Assembly: GCF_004011695.2 (NCBI RefSeq)
Contig: NC_082412.1
Location: 1,178,001 to 1,242,000, forward strand
DNA from: Ascochyta rabiei
Taxonomy: Eukaryota > Ascomycota > Dothideomycetes > Pleosporales > Didymellaceae
Direction of reading: 5' to 3'
Length of the DNA: 64,000 nucleotides
Both the position numbers and the translations under genes were made by a program. Positions within the stretch are counted from its first letter, which is position 1, and every line of letters starts with the position of its first letter. A model generated the notes under the pieces. It ran no database searches. It had not been told where the DNA came from and saw only the letters and a list, made by a program, of their open reading frames with translations. Below are positions 1 to 13,200 of this stretch, piece by piece.

Positions 1-1409
1 AGCAGATATTAGGTTATGTATATCTACTAAGTTTACTATATACACATAAACGTCTACTAAGGGACTTCTTATAGTGCGTTTAAACTCTTTAGCATCTTTT
101 AATGCTATTTTCTCTAGTTTAGGAGAGTCTCTATACTTCTTCCCTTAGAAAAGCATACGCTAGCTTAAATAGCTTAGCTTAGGGTTTGTCTAGTTAGTCT
201 AGGGTAATCTAAGGTATATCTTATACCTTTGTAGGTCTGTAACTACAAAAGGTATCTATTAGACCTCCTGTCTTCTATAGGAGTTAATAATAGGTACTTC
301 TACTGTAGTTACTCTATAGATAGGTAATTCTGCTCTGCCTACACCTTTAGCCACTATTTTATTTAAAAGTGTAACTTCTAGATCCTGCTCCTTTACTAGG
401 AGAACTAAAATTAAGTTTAGTTATAACCCTCTATCTATTAAGGCTTCTATGTTCTCTGTGTTGCCTATAGATGCTTTAATTATAAGTAAGCATATATATT
501 CTAGATACACTGCCTTATAAAGAGAGATATTCTTCTTCTTCTTCTTTGATAATTTAATATAGGCTATAAGAGAGGAGATTAGCTCTTAGGTCCCTTATCT
601 TTTCCTAACTTATTAAGAGTAGGGACTTTCTAGTTTAACTTTAGCTTTAGGCAGTTTAGGCAGTAGTAACTAGTTTCTCTATACTTAAGGCACGCGTCTT
701 AGCTCTTATATAGCCTGTCTTAGCCCTTTTTACCCTTTACTAGCTCCTTACAGAACTTCTTAGACTTAAACAACTTCTTTAGGGTTTTTATATTCCCTTC
801 TAACCTAGAGTTACTATATTAGTGCTTCTGTAGTCCTTTGTTAGTTATCTTGCCCTTAGCTAGAGTCTTCTTAGGTAGCTGTTAGCTATAATAACCTAGT
901 CTCTAGTTAATAATATTAGCTTATTCTTCTACCTTTAGGATTATATCCCTTTATTTATAGGAGATTAGAAACAAATCTTTTTACATGCTAGGTAGCAGTA
1001 CAGTAATATATTCTAGAACTTAGAGCTCTAGCATGTGTAAGTTGCCTAGTTCCTCCTATAGTAGACGCATAAAATCTAGCAGATCTGTAGGGGACTAAGA
1101 TTTCTGCTGCTTATATTGCTTTAAGGATTTATACACTACTTGCTTATATTTAGCTAGTATTCCTAGAGTATCTATCATAATTCTTTTTAGCTCTTACTAC
1201 GTTAGTTCCTAGGTTAGCTAATTACAGCACTTAGTTGTGCAGTAAGCCTACTATTACGTCTTTAGGTTCTCTAAGAGATACCTTATGCTAAAGTTAATCT
1301 ATTGTTCCTCTGTAAGGAAATTAACTAGGGATTAGAGGAAGTATTCCTTACAGTCTCTCTCCTAATAGTTATATTTAGTGTAGTTATGCTTTACGTACTT
1401 CTATAGAGG
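1..1409 (-). mobile_element. Ty3/gypsy element X, left fragment (interrupted by LINE L1)
   Basis: This is the internal region (gag into protease) of a minus-strand gypsy element. It matches 32,028-33,430 of element G2 almost base for base, and it matches G3 in inverse orientation. The element enters from beyond the left edge and is cut at 1,396-1,409, where the 14-bp target duplication of LINE L1 lies; it resumes at 26,604. The minus frame is full of TAG/TAA codons, so it is a RIP-damaged remnant. The family assignment rests on the G3 copy, where protease, RT, integrase and chromodomain can be read. Confidence 0.85.
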
Positions 1410-1974
1410 CAGTCTAATTAAACATCTCTACAAAGCAAAATTTCAACATAGGGCCCTGCACACCGAAAAAACATTAGAATCTATCTTAACCCAGCGAGGA
1501 TATACTATCCTAAGCTTCCTAGAGCCTTTAGGCGTCTAGTTGCTGCACGCTGCCTGGTTATCTAACTTAATCTGTTGCAAAAATTTTCAGATTTGCAGAG
1601 CACAGACCTCCCCTACAACAACAATCTTATCTTATCTTATCTCCTAAGATCTTACCTTAACAAACACAAAAACTAACAAACCCTACCCCTACTAGATAGC
1701 AACAAGCCTTTCCTTAGCTTTCTGCTTTCAACCCCTTCTTTCTACTCCTAGAGGTCTACTAGTTAGGCCAGTAAGAATAGAACAAAGGCAAGAATAGTAA
1801 AGCTAAGACTGATTTTTCCTGTTTTTCAGCTCTGAAAAGCGGATAGAGACTAGGTACCTCTTTCTGTGTAAAAACAAGCTCTCTTCTAGTTATTTCTTAG
1901 TCATTTCATTTTAAAAAAGAGAAGGAAACCCCTACCTAGGACCAGGACCTAGGACTATAGAACCAGAACCACCA

Positions 1975-3470
1975 CCTAATAGAGATTATTCTCTAAACAC
2001 AGGGACAATAGAAATAAGCCCCCCTAGCTCCCTAACTCCTCTAGGAAAGATGTACTAGCCTATACTAATCCCTAGACCTCTGTCTATACCCTTATTATTA
2101 ACACTACACCTACAATCTACTCTAGGAATACACTAACCTAGTATATTTAACAGAACTATAACGTTACCTCTACCCTCTACTCCCTCTAAACAACCAGCTA
2201 GTAGACCTGCTACTCTAACAGCACCTAGGCTTCCCCCTTTCTAATTTAACATAGCTACTAGGCCTATAAACTAAGCTTCTATTACTAAGACAGTAAAAGA
2301 AGCTCTATCTATTGCTAGGACAATAGTTATCTAGGCTTCTTCCCTAGCTACCTTAAACAAGGAACAATTAAACCTCCTAGACCTCCTAGAAATCTTCTAA
2401 GACTATATAGAAAACAACAGGATAAAAAAACAAGGCCTCTCTATCCTAGCCTCCTAAGTATCTAACCTTAAAACTATGTCTAAATTAATAAAAACAAGAG
2501 CAAAACTCCTTTAAAAACCTACCCTAGCTACTAAAACGTCTACTACTTAATCTTCTACTTAGCCTACTTTATACGCATCTGCAGCTTTAGCTAACCTCCC
2601 TAAGAATATAGACTAGCAAACAGTTATAAAGAAGAAGCAACCTACTATTATTAAGAACTCTCTAAGTACACACTAACTAGTTCTTACACTAGAACAAGAA
2701 CTACCCTCTTTTGCTCCCCTAGAGATGCGTAATGCTTTTAATAAGGCCTTTACAGATAAAGAAGTAAGCCTCCCTATAATTACTTCTGCTAGCCTAAGTA
2801 GAAGAAAAAACATTGTTCTTACTATAACGCCCTCCTTTACAGCAAAATACCTGCTTAAAAACTAAGTAATTTAGTAATTAGTTACTACCTATAAGGAAGC
2901 CCTCGTAATAGAACTATAGCACAAAATAATCCTACACAACATCCCTACGTCTCTAGAAACAAACTAGGACCTAGAGGTGCTTAAGTTAGAAATAACTACC
3001 TTTAATAAAGGGCTTACAATAGTAGGGAACCTATTCTGGCTAATAAGCTACAAAAGGAGACAAAAGCAACAACTAGGATCTGTCTGTGTAGCGTTTGCAA
3101 CAGAAAAAGAAGTTTAATAAGCTATACAGAATAGACTATACCTACTAGAAGCTAGCATAAGAGTAGAGAAGTTTATTACTACACCTCCTACTACACAATG
3201 CTAAAAATGCTAGCAATTTAGACACATAGAGAACAGATGCCTTAATAGCACTATATGCAAAATATGTGTAGATAAACACCCTATAACACTATAAAAGTGT
3301 AATATATATAGTACTATAGGCAAAGCCTGTATACACACTATCCCTAAGTGCATAAACTATAAAGAAGTACATATAGTAGATAGCATTTAATATGCAGCTT
3401 ATAAGGCAATTATAAACGCACAAACATATCTAGAATACTAGACAACCTAAGGATTCTATAAGTAAATCTA
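1975..3470 (+). pseudogene. L1 ORF1 (Gag-like, CCHC zinc knuckles), RIP-damaged
   Basis: This is the nucleic-acid-binding ORF1 of a Tad1-like LINE. The clearest part is about 3,199-3,360, where a knuckle cluster (QC-x2-C, then RC, ICKIC, KCNIC, ACIH, KC) is typical of the triple CCHC region of I/Jockey/Tad1 ORF1 proteins. Some Gln/Trp and His positions are now TAG or changed to Tyr, as expected from C->T or G->A change. The start is approximate because ATG codons have also been mutated. The stop codons rule out a product. Confidence 0.65.
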
Positions 3471-3479
3471 AAAGGGGCG

Positions 3480-5457
3480 TATAAGCTACTAAAAGCGCCC
3501 TGTAACTTGTAGTAGAACTAGCTATAGACCTTATCTTAGTATAAGAACTATAGCTTACCTCTACTTAACAACAACCTTTAGACTACTTAGACACACACTC
3601 TGTAAACTACCCCTCCTTTACACAAATCCTACCTCTACTACAGGACTACAGCATAAGGCCACGCGTTCTCGCCTACGTTCTACGTTTAACATTAGTACAA
3701 ATCTCCCTAACTGCCAATTTAAGCCCTAACCTAGACTTTCTAGCTATTACAGTCTAGTAGTCTAGGTTAAACTCTATAATTTATAATATATACAACTAAA
3801 CAAACGTATAAGGAATAACAACAGTAGAGAGAAAGCTTCTAAATAGCCGCACTCTGCCTAACTTAATCCTACTAGGGGACTTTAACACCTACCACTCTTA
3901 GTAGGACTCTACTATAACTACTATAACACTAAAAGCTAGTAGTTTTATTACCTAGATAGAAGAGTAAAACCTAGAGCTACTAAATAACTCTAGTATAGGC
4001 ACCTTCTACAGACTAAACATAAGCAGGGAAAGTGTTCTAGACCTTACCTTTACTTTATACAGGCTTATAAACGAGATAGAAGACTAGTAAACCCTTACAG
4101 GCATAGGCTTAGACTACCTAGGCATCCTATTTATAATTACACTACCTAGAACACAACTCCTAAACAACTCTACTCCTTAGTTTAACACTAAGAAGGCAGA
4201 CTATAACCTATTTTAAAAGGAGCTAGTAAAGGAATTAGTAAAAAGCCCTGCTCTAAATACTATAAGCCCTAGACACTCTACTAGCACCTCCCTACTTCTC
4301 ATCTAAGGAGAGGACAGAGAACTAGAGAAGTAGCTAGAAATAATAGGGAAGGAGCTTACTACAGCAATATTAAACGCAGCTAAAGCTGCAATCCTACAAA
4401 GCTCTACTAGTGCAAGAAGTAAGCCTTAGTAGAACCTAGACCTAAAATTACTTAAGATAAACATGCTTAGTAAACAACGCCTCCTATAAAGAGAACTAGT
4501 AACTAGCTCTATAACTACATACACATAGAAAAGGGACTACCTAATTACTAGAAATAGGTACCTATAAACAGTAAAAGTAGTAAAGCGTAACCACTAGAAT
4601 TAATTTCTAGAAAAGGTGGACGTAAAATTAACCTTTAAGGTAATATTCTATACTAGAACTAGTGACACTCTCTTCTCTAGCCTACCTTCCTCTCAACCTA
4701 TAAAGTGGAGAACCTACTAAGAAGGTAGCTAGGAATAGCTACCCCTTACTAGAGAAGAGCTAGAACACGCCTACTTCTTACAAATCTAAAGTAGCTCTCT
4801 AGGACTAGACGCAATAAACTAGGAGATTATTACTGCAGTATATAAAGTAGAAACAGACATATTCTTCTATATGTTCTCTACCCTATTTAATTATAGGTAC
4901 TACCCTTAAATCTAGGAAAGAGCAACAGGAATTATCCTGAAAAAGCTAAATAAACTAGACTATACAGCCCCTAAAGCCTAGAGGGTAATTGCTCTCCTAA
5001 GCTGCCTAGGCAAAGTTACAGAAAGACTAGTAGCTAAACAACTTAGCATACTAGCAGAAATAACTACCCTACTACACCCTTTATAACTAGGAGGAAGAGT
5101 ACAAAAATTAGCTATAGACGCTTCCTTACTACTGCTAAACTAAGTGTAAGAATAAAGGAAACTAAAGCATACAATAACTATAGTGTTTCTAGATATTAAA
5201 GGAGCCTTTAACTACGTCTTACTAGGCTAACTACTTACTATCCTATAACAACTAAAGCTACTAGGCAGCCTAATAGCCTAGATCTAATTATTTCTCTCTA
5301 GACGCTAACTATAACTGTCCCTTAATAGAGAAACAGAAGAATTTAGTAATATAAACGCTAAAATCCTATAAGGAAGTCCTATCTTACCTATTCTGTTCCT
5401 GATATATATTAGACCTCTATTTTAGTTAATTACAACCTACTCGCTATCCTACCTAGA
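3480..5457 (+). pseudogene. L1 ORF2 part 1: endonuclease and N-terminal reverse transcriptase
   Basis: A decayed apurinic-type endonuclease/exonuclease/phosphatase domain is readable at about 3,500-4,200, including an LGDFNT-like strand near 3,875 and a GSDHLG-like block (now with stops) near 4,110. The reverse transcriptase starts near 4,900 (IILKKLNK, then a VFLDIKGAFNYV block near 5,190, where the catalytic Asp is kept). A QGSPISPILFLIYI-like block lies near 5,370. The frame stops where element O was inserted at CTAGA (5,453-5,457), just before the YxDD-like motif, which continues at 24,608. Many TAG/TAA codons fall at Gln and Trp positions. Confidence 0.75.
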
Positions 5458-5612
5458 TGTTATGGGCTCAGACCTTGTCTGAGCCTTAAGCGAGACGGGA
5501 TAGTCACGTGCCCTACAGACATATTAGAAGGACACGCAACATGTTACCTCTTTAAGAGATACAATACTATATTAACCCTTATTACATCCTACCCTAAGGC
5601 TAGTCCTTAACA
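5458..5612 (+). repeat. 5' LTR of chromovirus O
   Basis: A 155-bp terminal repeat bounded by TGTTATGGGC and CCTTAACA, next to the TSD CTAGA. The same sequence recurs, interrupted, at 17,703-17,830 plus 24,576-24,602 with the same total length. Differences are mostly C/T or G/A. Confidence 0.92.
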
Positions 5613-5639
5613 TTTATATCTCTTCTTCTAGGAGAAAAG

Positions 5640-8600
5640 CTAGCACTTATACTATGTTAGCCAGCTCCTAGAATAACCCCTTAGACAAATCTGTCCCCTT
5701 AACCCTTTAGGAATTTATAGCCTAGACGTTACAGTTTATAACAAACTTATAGCAAGCCTTATTAGCTACTAATAAGCATATAGTATTACTTAAGCGTAAT
5801 AACTCTAATATATGTGTGTTTATAGAATCTCTAGTATAAACAGCTAGCGCCTATACTAGACCTGCGTCTACAGTCCTATTATCCTCCTTAGAAGTAACGC
5901 TGTACCTGTTAATGTCTACCCTAGCCCCTAACCTACCTTATAAAGCGCTGTTTTTAGTGTCTGCCCTAGGCCTGTATACCCCTATGCAGACGTCTATAGC
6001 CTATAGGAAACCTCTTCCTATAGGTAAGGCCTTTACTAGGGACAAATTCTTATTTAAGGTGTAGTAGGTTATAATAGAACATAAGCTACAGGCAGACGTG
6101 TCCTTTATTAGTAGGCTACAGGACATGTTTACCTTTATATAGTCCTAGCTTAGCGTGTTTGTATAACAAGATATAGCTCTATTCTATAAGATTAGAGGTA
6201 CCTAAGGTGTATAGAGCCTAGAGGATTTCCTAGCATACCTAGAATTCTGCTACAGCAACAACTACAGCTAGGAACAGGCCTAGGTAAAACTAGAAAGCGT
6301 CTGTTAAGGTCCTAACAAGTTATTCTTAGACTTTTTTATCTAGTTTAAGCAGCTGCTGGTGCAAAGTAGCAGCCTCTACTAGGACAGAGAACAACGCCTA
6401 TTAAAGCTCTACTAGGCTCTAAACGCAAACATCTGTAATATAGTAATAAACTAAGAAGTAACTTGTATAGATTATAATAAAGCTGTTATAGAGTATAAGT
6501 CTATTACTATAGACGTTAAGACTATAGCTAAAGAAAACTAGCTATGCTACATCCCTACCTAGGCACTACCTAAGCGTAATAAGGACAGCAACGTTAAGAT
6601 AACAGTTATGTCTGCAGTTTGCACTAGCAGTAGTGCCAAGCATAGGGGTTAGAAGTAGTCTACTCCTAACTAGGCTACGTAGGTTCCTAATAAGGTATTT
6701 TAGTAACGCTAGAAGGCTAACCTGTGTACCTATTGCGGCAAAGAGGGACATATTTACTAGAATTGCGCTAACGTAGTAGTAACTACAGTATAGGTAGTAA
6801 TAATTTTAAGTAAGAAAGAGGCTAGTTTGTATAGGGGAAACTAGCTGCTCCTAATATAAGTCTAAGTTAGGAGCGCTGTAGAAGTATATTAGCAGAGGAG
6901 ACTACTAGTGTAGGGGTATTGTAGGCTGCTAGAGGAGCTATTACAGACTCTATAGACAAGCCCCTATTCTATATCCTGTTATTTATTAATAGGGCAATTT
7001 AGGCTAACGGGCTAGTAGACTTAGGGTATAAATACTTTAGCGCAGTAAGCAATAACTTTACTGCGCGCTTAAGAGGAGACTTTATTAAGGTGCTGCTATA
7101 ACGCTTAGCGTAAGTAGTAGGCACTAGTAGGAAGTCTATAATCTCCTGTTTAGTCCTATTTAGGTACAACTTAGACAGGTAGTACTTGCAGGCTGTAGCC
7201 TACGTAGTGCTAGGTCTAAGCTAGGATGTTATTTTAGGGAAGCCCTAGCTCTAACAGGAGGGTGTAGTGTTAGACGTAGAAAAGGGCACACTAAGGATAC
7301 AATAGGCAGGGAACCTTATTATTTATAAATCTTTACAGTATACAGCAAATATTTACGTAGCTCTTCTATTAGTAACTAAGTTTAACAAGACCCTAGCTAA
7401 TAGGCTCTAGAAGCGCCTGCCTAGGGACTAGTTTGTCTTTACAAGCCTCTACAACATTACTAAAATCCTCTTAGTTTAATCACTAGGAGCGCAAGGGACA
7501 GCAGAGGAGGTAGACCCTCTTCCCCCTAAGTTAGTCTAGTTTTAGGACCTATTTAATAAGAGTAAGGCCTCTAGCCTTCCCCTATACAGGGGCTAGATAG
7601 ATTACTATATACAGTTGTAACGCAACTAGTCTAGAAAGGAGAAGCCTCTACCCTAGGGCCCTCTGTACAACATACTAAGAGACTAGCTACTTAAGCTACA
7701 GAAACAGGTGTTAGCACTAATAGACAAGGAGTAGATCTACACCTCCTCTTCCCTAGTAGGGGCCCTAGTCCTACTAGTTAAAAAGTCCTCTAGTAGGTAG
7801 CGTATATGCGTAGACTATTACGCACTTAATAGCATTATAATTACTAACTAGTACCTACTCCCTCTTATTAAGGAGACCTTACGTACACTAGGGGGTGCCT
7901 ACTAGTTCTCTAAGGTTAATATCTATTTAGCATTTTACTAGATTTGTGTTGCAGAAGGAGATAAGCACCTTACTGTGTTCTGCACCCATTTTAGGCTCTT
8001 TAAGTGGCTAGTCTGCCTGTTTAGCCTAGCTAGAGCACTAGCGTTCTTCTAGTGTTACATTAACAGCGTACTTTAAGAAACATTAGGTAACTATGCTACT
8101 GTGTACCTAGATAATATCCTAGTTTATAGTAGTAGGTCTAGGACAGACTACTTAGGGAAGGTTAGCAGAGTTCTTACGCTTCTACGTAATGTAGGGCTGT
8201 ATTTAGATCCTAAGAAGTACGTGTTTGTAATAAAGGAAGTATACTACCTAGGATATATTATAGAAGCTAGAAAGGACATTTATTCTAATCTTAAGAAGGT
8301 TAAGGCTATCTGTAATTAGGAAGCCCTACAGTCTTTGCGTGGGGTCTGCAGTTTCCTAGGGTTTACTAACTTCTACTAGGACTTTATCCTAGCCTTCTCT
8401 AATACTACTGCCCTACTTAATTAACTTATAGGGAAGGATATCCTGTTTAGGTAGGGGTAGGAGGAGGACGCAGCGTTCTACTAGCTAAAGAACGCATTTA
8501 TAACAGAACTAGTCCTAGCCTAGTAAGACCCTAAGCAAGAAACACTATTAGAGGCAGACTACTCTAGCAAGGCGCTAGGCAGCTGCCTTTCTTAATAGCA

Positions 8601-10091
8601 TAGGAAGGTGCTTTACCTAGTAGTGTACTACTCTACTACACTTATAACAGAAGAATAGAACTACACTATCTATAATAAGGAGTTAACTACTATTATAAAG
8701 TGCCTAGGGGTCTAGGCAGCTAAATTAGGGTCTGTTGCTAGGCTGTTTACTATCCTAACTAACTATAAGAACCTCTAGTACTTTACTACAGCACGCAGGC
8801 TAAGTAAGAGGCAGCACTAATAGGCAGAGGAGCTGTTAAAGTTCTATTTCTACCTTTGCTTCCGCCTAGGACACTAAGCAGCCTAACTAGATGCGCTAAG
8901 CTGCTAGAAACAGGACTATAATAGGAGTTTAGGGGGGGTCTATAGGATAATAACCCTAGTTTTAGTATTAGTAATTAGTACACTAGGCTCTAGTACACCT
9001 CTACTTTTTATTAATACGTACATGCAATTACTGTAGAACAAAGGCGTTTAGCGGGACGCAGGGTATATAGCGCACCTGTCTGCTGTCTATAATAGGGCCT
9101 GCCAGTTCCCTCCTAAGGCTAGGACTACTTAGCAGATTATAGATTGCACGCTTAGTGCTTACAGCATGCTGCTATAGCGTAGGGCTACATAGGTTCTATG
9201 CTAGAAGCTACTTATAACTACAATAATCTAAAGGGCATATAAATCTAACCTAACAGGCTATTTAGGTGCTAACGCTACATTCTATATTATTAGACGTAAC
9301 TTCTACTAGAAGGGGATGTTATAGGACGTTTAGTGTTATATCTATAACTACTACTATTTTAGCGCACATGTATTACAGCGCTAACAGTAGGGCTTACTCT
9401 AGCTATTACCTATTACTAACTGTTTTTAGTCCTAGATTTTAATAGACTTTATAGTTAACCTCCCTTAGGCTAACAGAGACACACTGCGCTATTTCCTAGT
9501 TATTATTGATTGCCTCTCTAAGTATATACAGCTTAAGATAATAACTTCTATAACTACAGAATACTGCGCTAAGGTCTTCTACAACACGTAGTAGTAGTTC
9601 TAAGGCTTCCCTAGCTCTATAATCTTAGACTGCAGCTTAGACTAGCTGGGACATTTTTAGACAACGCTGTGTAGCCTTATAGGGGTAGACTAGCTGCTCT
9701 CTACAGCCTATTACCCCTAGACAGACAGAGGGACAGAGCAGGCTAACTAAGAGGTGTAGGTAGTTCTATAGGTTATAGTTAACTTTAAACAGAATAACTA
9801 GCCTAACTACCTTCTAGCCTGCTAACTAGCTCTTAACAATTGTAATTCTTTAGTTACTAGGGTTAGTCCTAACCTGCTCCTCTACGGCTATAATGTAGAC
9901 CTCCTGTAGACAACAGTGCTTCTAACTGTTAGCTAGAACACACTATAGGGACAGGCAGTCTATTTCCTAGACTACCTCTAGTAGGGTATAGAGCTTACCT
10001 AGGCAGCTATAGCATAGGTACAATAATGTACCTAGAACGCAACAGACTATAGCTATAGGCCTGCAGAGTAGTACTATATAGGAGATAGAGT
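5640..10091 (+). pseudogene. O gag-pol, part 1 (gag to integrase core), RIP-damaged
   Basis: Gag begins near 5,640. A CCHC knuckle (C-x2-C-x4-H-x4-C) lies at 6,725-6,766. A retropepsin-like segment follows near 6,980-7,300, then RT from about 7,700 to 8,330. The RT catalytic motif reads YLDN instead of YLDD at about 8,107 (one G->A). RNase H with a LLEADYSSKALG block is near 8,550. Integrase follows from about 9,030 (DFIVNLP near 9,445 and a YPQTDRGTEQ-like block near 9,710). The frame is cut by the copia insertion at GTAGT (10,092-10,096). Stops are nearly all TAG/TAA where Gln or Trp is expected. Confidence 0.82.
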
Positions 10092-10096
10092 GTAGT

Positions 10097-10264
10097 TATT
10101 AGATTAGATGGTAATAGTAATGAGTTGATGATGATGTATTAATGTTGTGTTCTTGTTCTATATTAGGGTGATTTTCGTCTTATCTAGGTTCTAGTAGGGG
10201 CCCCTGCACGGTTTCTTGGCAGGTATATTACCTAACCTATTTCTCTAATACCTTTTATATAACA
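10097..10264 (-). repeat. Copia C 3' LTR (left)
   Basis: A 168-bp repeat pairing with 15,203-15,370. The left end reads TATTAGATT where the other LTR has TGTTAGATT, a G->A change in the terminal TG. The other end is ...TATAACA. Confidence 0.9.
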
Positions 10265-10299
10265 CACCCCCTTAGCTTAGAATCCTATTGTAAGCTGCG

Positions 10300-13200
10300 T
10301 AAACTAGTTAATTAACTCTTTAATGTAAGGTCCTCTAGTTGCTCTTACATCTTCTTAAGCAGGATATCCCTTAATACACCCTTCTAGCCCTTATTAAGTC
10401 CTAACTAATTAAGAAAGCTAGCCTAATTGCTAATTAGTAACAACTTTGTAAATCTATCTGCAATTATGTTATTAGATAGGATATATTCTACTTTAATTAT
10501 CTTGCAGTTAACTTCTTATTATAACTAGTAGTTATGTATATTAATATGCTAAAGTTTAGTTTATATCTTAGTAATATCTGTAGTAACTAGATGTATTATC
10601 TGTATATTATTACATTTAATTATAATTGTAGGATTGCTTAGGGTTACCTAAAGCTCTTTTAATAGTTAAGAGGTAAAAATTGCTTCCTTAGCTACTTAAG
10701 ACAATGCTAGGAGCTTGGCCTTAGTAGTTAACGTTGTAACAGTATCTTGTTTATTTGCTCTCTAGGCAATAAGTCCTCTAAATAGATTAATAGTGTATCC
10801 TTAGGAACTCTTCTAGTCTATAGTGTTGTTAGTAAATAATGCGTTACTTGTAACTTTAAGTCCTTTGCCCTGTTTAAAGTTAAGTAACAGATTCTTAATC
10901 TTCTGTAGGTACAGGAGCACTTAGTTAGCAGCGTCTTAGTGTTTATTACTTAGGTTAACTAGAAAGCATGTAAGTTGCAACATAGCAAACGCTATATTAG
11001 GTTAAGTAGTTACTGCTGCAAACAACAGAGATCTAATCTTTTGCTAATATTAATTAATCTCTAGCAGTTTAGCTAGACTGTTTCTAGGCTTAAGTTTAAT
11101 TCTAGATATTAGCATATTATACCTTACGTCCTGTCTAGTTACTAATTAACTAATCTTGTTAACGTATGCGGCTTGTAACACTTAAATTATCTATTACTGT
11201 CTATTACGTTAGACTTCTATACTAAGGAACTATTAAAGGTTATCTCCTCTAGTATATAGGTATTACTTCTATATCTGTTTAATATTATTATCTGCCTCTT
11301 GTTTATGCTTTAGGTAGTACGCAATTATAATGTTGTCTATATAGAAGAAGATAATTATTCTATTCTTAATTATACAGCATAGCTCTTATAGTACTTATTT
11401 AAATCTAATTCTAGCTAATATTGCTGTAAATTCCTTCTACTACAGTAGAGGGGAGATGTAGAGTCTGTACAAGGCTTTCTGTACCTTTAGTAAGGTGCCT
11501 ATCTTCTAGTATCCTCTTAGCATCCTGATGTATACATTGCAGTTAATAGCTGTATAGACAAACGCATTTATAATATCCTATTATTTTAGTTTAAGATTAT
11601 ATTTTGTAGCAAATACTATTAGTATTCTAAGTAATTAGCCTGTAAGTGTTACTGTATACATGTCTTGTAATATAATATTATATTATTAGTCTCCTCTAAC
11701 TATAAGCCTTACTTTATACTTATTAAGGTAGTAGTGTTTATTGAACTTATATATATAGACCTACATACAGTTAAGTATTTATTATCTAGACTTCTAAACT
11801 AAGGCTGCTAGAACTTTAGTCTATAACTCTATTTGTTTATAGCTTTACAGGTGTTTGTTTTCTGCTTGTTTAAATATCTTATAGAGAGGGTGCTCCTCTA
11901 GCTTTAAGTATGCTGTAGGTAATAGTAGGAGTTTATTCTAATACAGCTTAATTCCCTTTGCTATAATCCTCTTTAATTAAGCTTTGTTAAAAGGTTTTCC
12001 TTTATATTAACTAAGGTGTCCTGCCTTAGTGCCTGCTATAAATGCAGCTGCTTACAGCGTTGTTACAGACGTTCCTTAGTCTTGTTTAAGTTAGTCTGTT
12101 CTCTTATTGTAGCTTATCTATTTAGTTAGGAATGCTGCTAGCAGAGGAGTTAGTAGAGGCGTTAGGTATGCCTCTACAATCTTCCTGCCTTAGTAATATT
12201 AGGGTTGTTTAGCACGCATAGTGTTCTTCTATGTTGTCTTATTCTTATAGAATGTTTTAGTTTTAGATATATAGCTCTATGTAGCTAGGAGTTTAACTAT
12301 ACTAATCTAAGTTATAATTTCCTCTAGCATATTGTGCATAAGATTATCTATAATATCCTCTATTTTACTGTTAAATATTGTTTCTTTATTAAACACTATA
12401 TTACAGGTGCTAATAACTTTAGCTATTAATAGGACCTAGATTTAGTATATGTTGGTGGACTAGTATTCTACTAAGTATCTAATCTATGCCTTTAGGTCTA
12501 GTCTTTGTAGCCTTAATTTTCTTTAATAAGTATTAATAGTTATAGTTAATGCTTTGTATCTATATGCTCTTAAGTAAGCCTAGTTTAGTTTTTAAGGTCT
12601 AGTAACTATGCTATTTATAGTAGCTGCGTATGTAAAGAATATTTTATACAGTAATCTCTACTTATTTAGATAATTCAGCGTCTAATTATATAGGTATACT
12701 GCTGCTCTAGTAATTTCTAGCCAGAGTTCCTATAGTAGATTTGCGTCTAGTTAAATTACGCATGCCTTCTCTTTTATTACACCCCCTAAGCGTTCTGCTC
12801 CTCTATTTTAAGCTTATGTGCCCAGAGCAGAGGGCTTAAGTCTTATTAAGAGGGACGTGCACTATCTCTTAACCTCTTGTTTAACTGTAATAATTTTATT
12901 GTCTGTCTTAATTACTTTAACTGTAATGTTAAATTGTTTCTTAAAGAACTAGATAAAGATCCCTAGTAGACAGATAATAGATCTTATAGGCCTGTTGTCT
13001 TTAAAGTAGAAGTCCTACACGTACTAAGAGTGTTAGCAGGTAATAAGTATTTAACTCTTTTCCTTATTAAAGCTTCCTGCTTTATATATATAGAAGTCTA
13101 TAGCTATTTATTTACCTAGGCCTTTATTATTTAATTATAGGGTTCTTTATATTTAATACTTTAATTTTAATTATCTGTTTGCGTTATATTGCACTGTTAT

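Noticed and set aside
1621..1642. TCTTA tandem repeat in the LINE leader as a possible telomere-like or CRISPR-like array
   Set aside because: Only a few units, present at the same place in L2 (55,681-55,700), so it is part of the LINE leader; no spacer structure exists.
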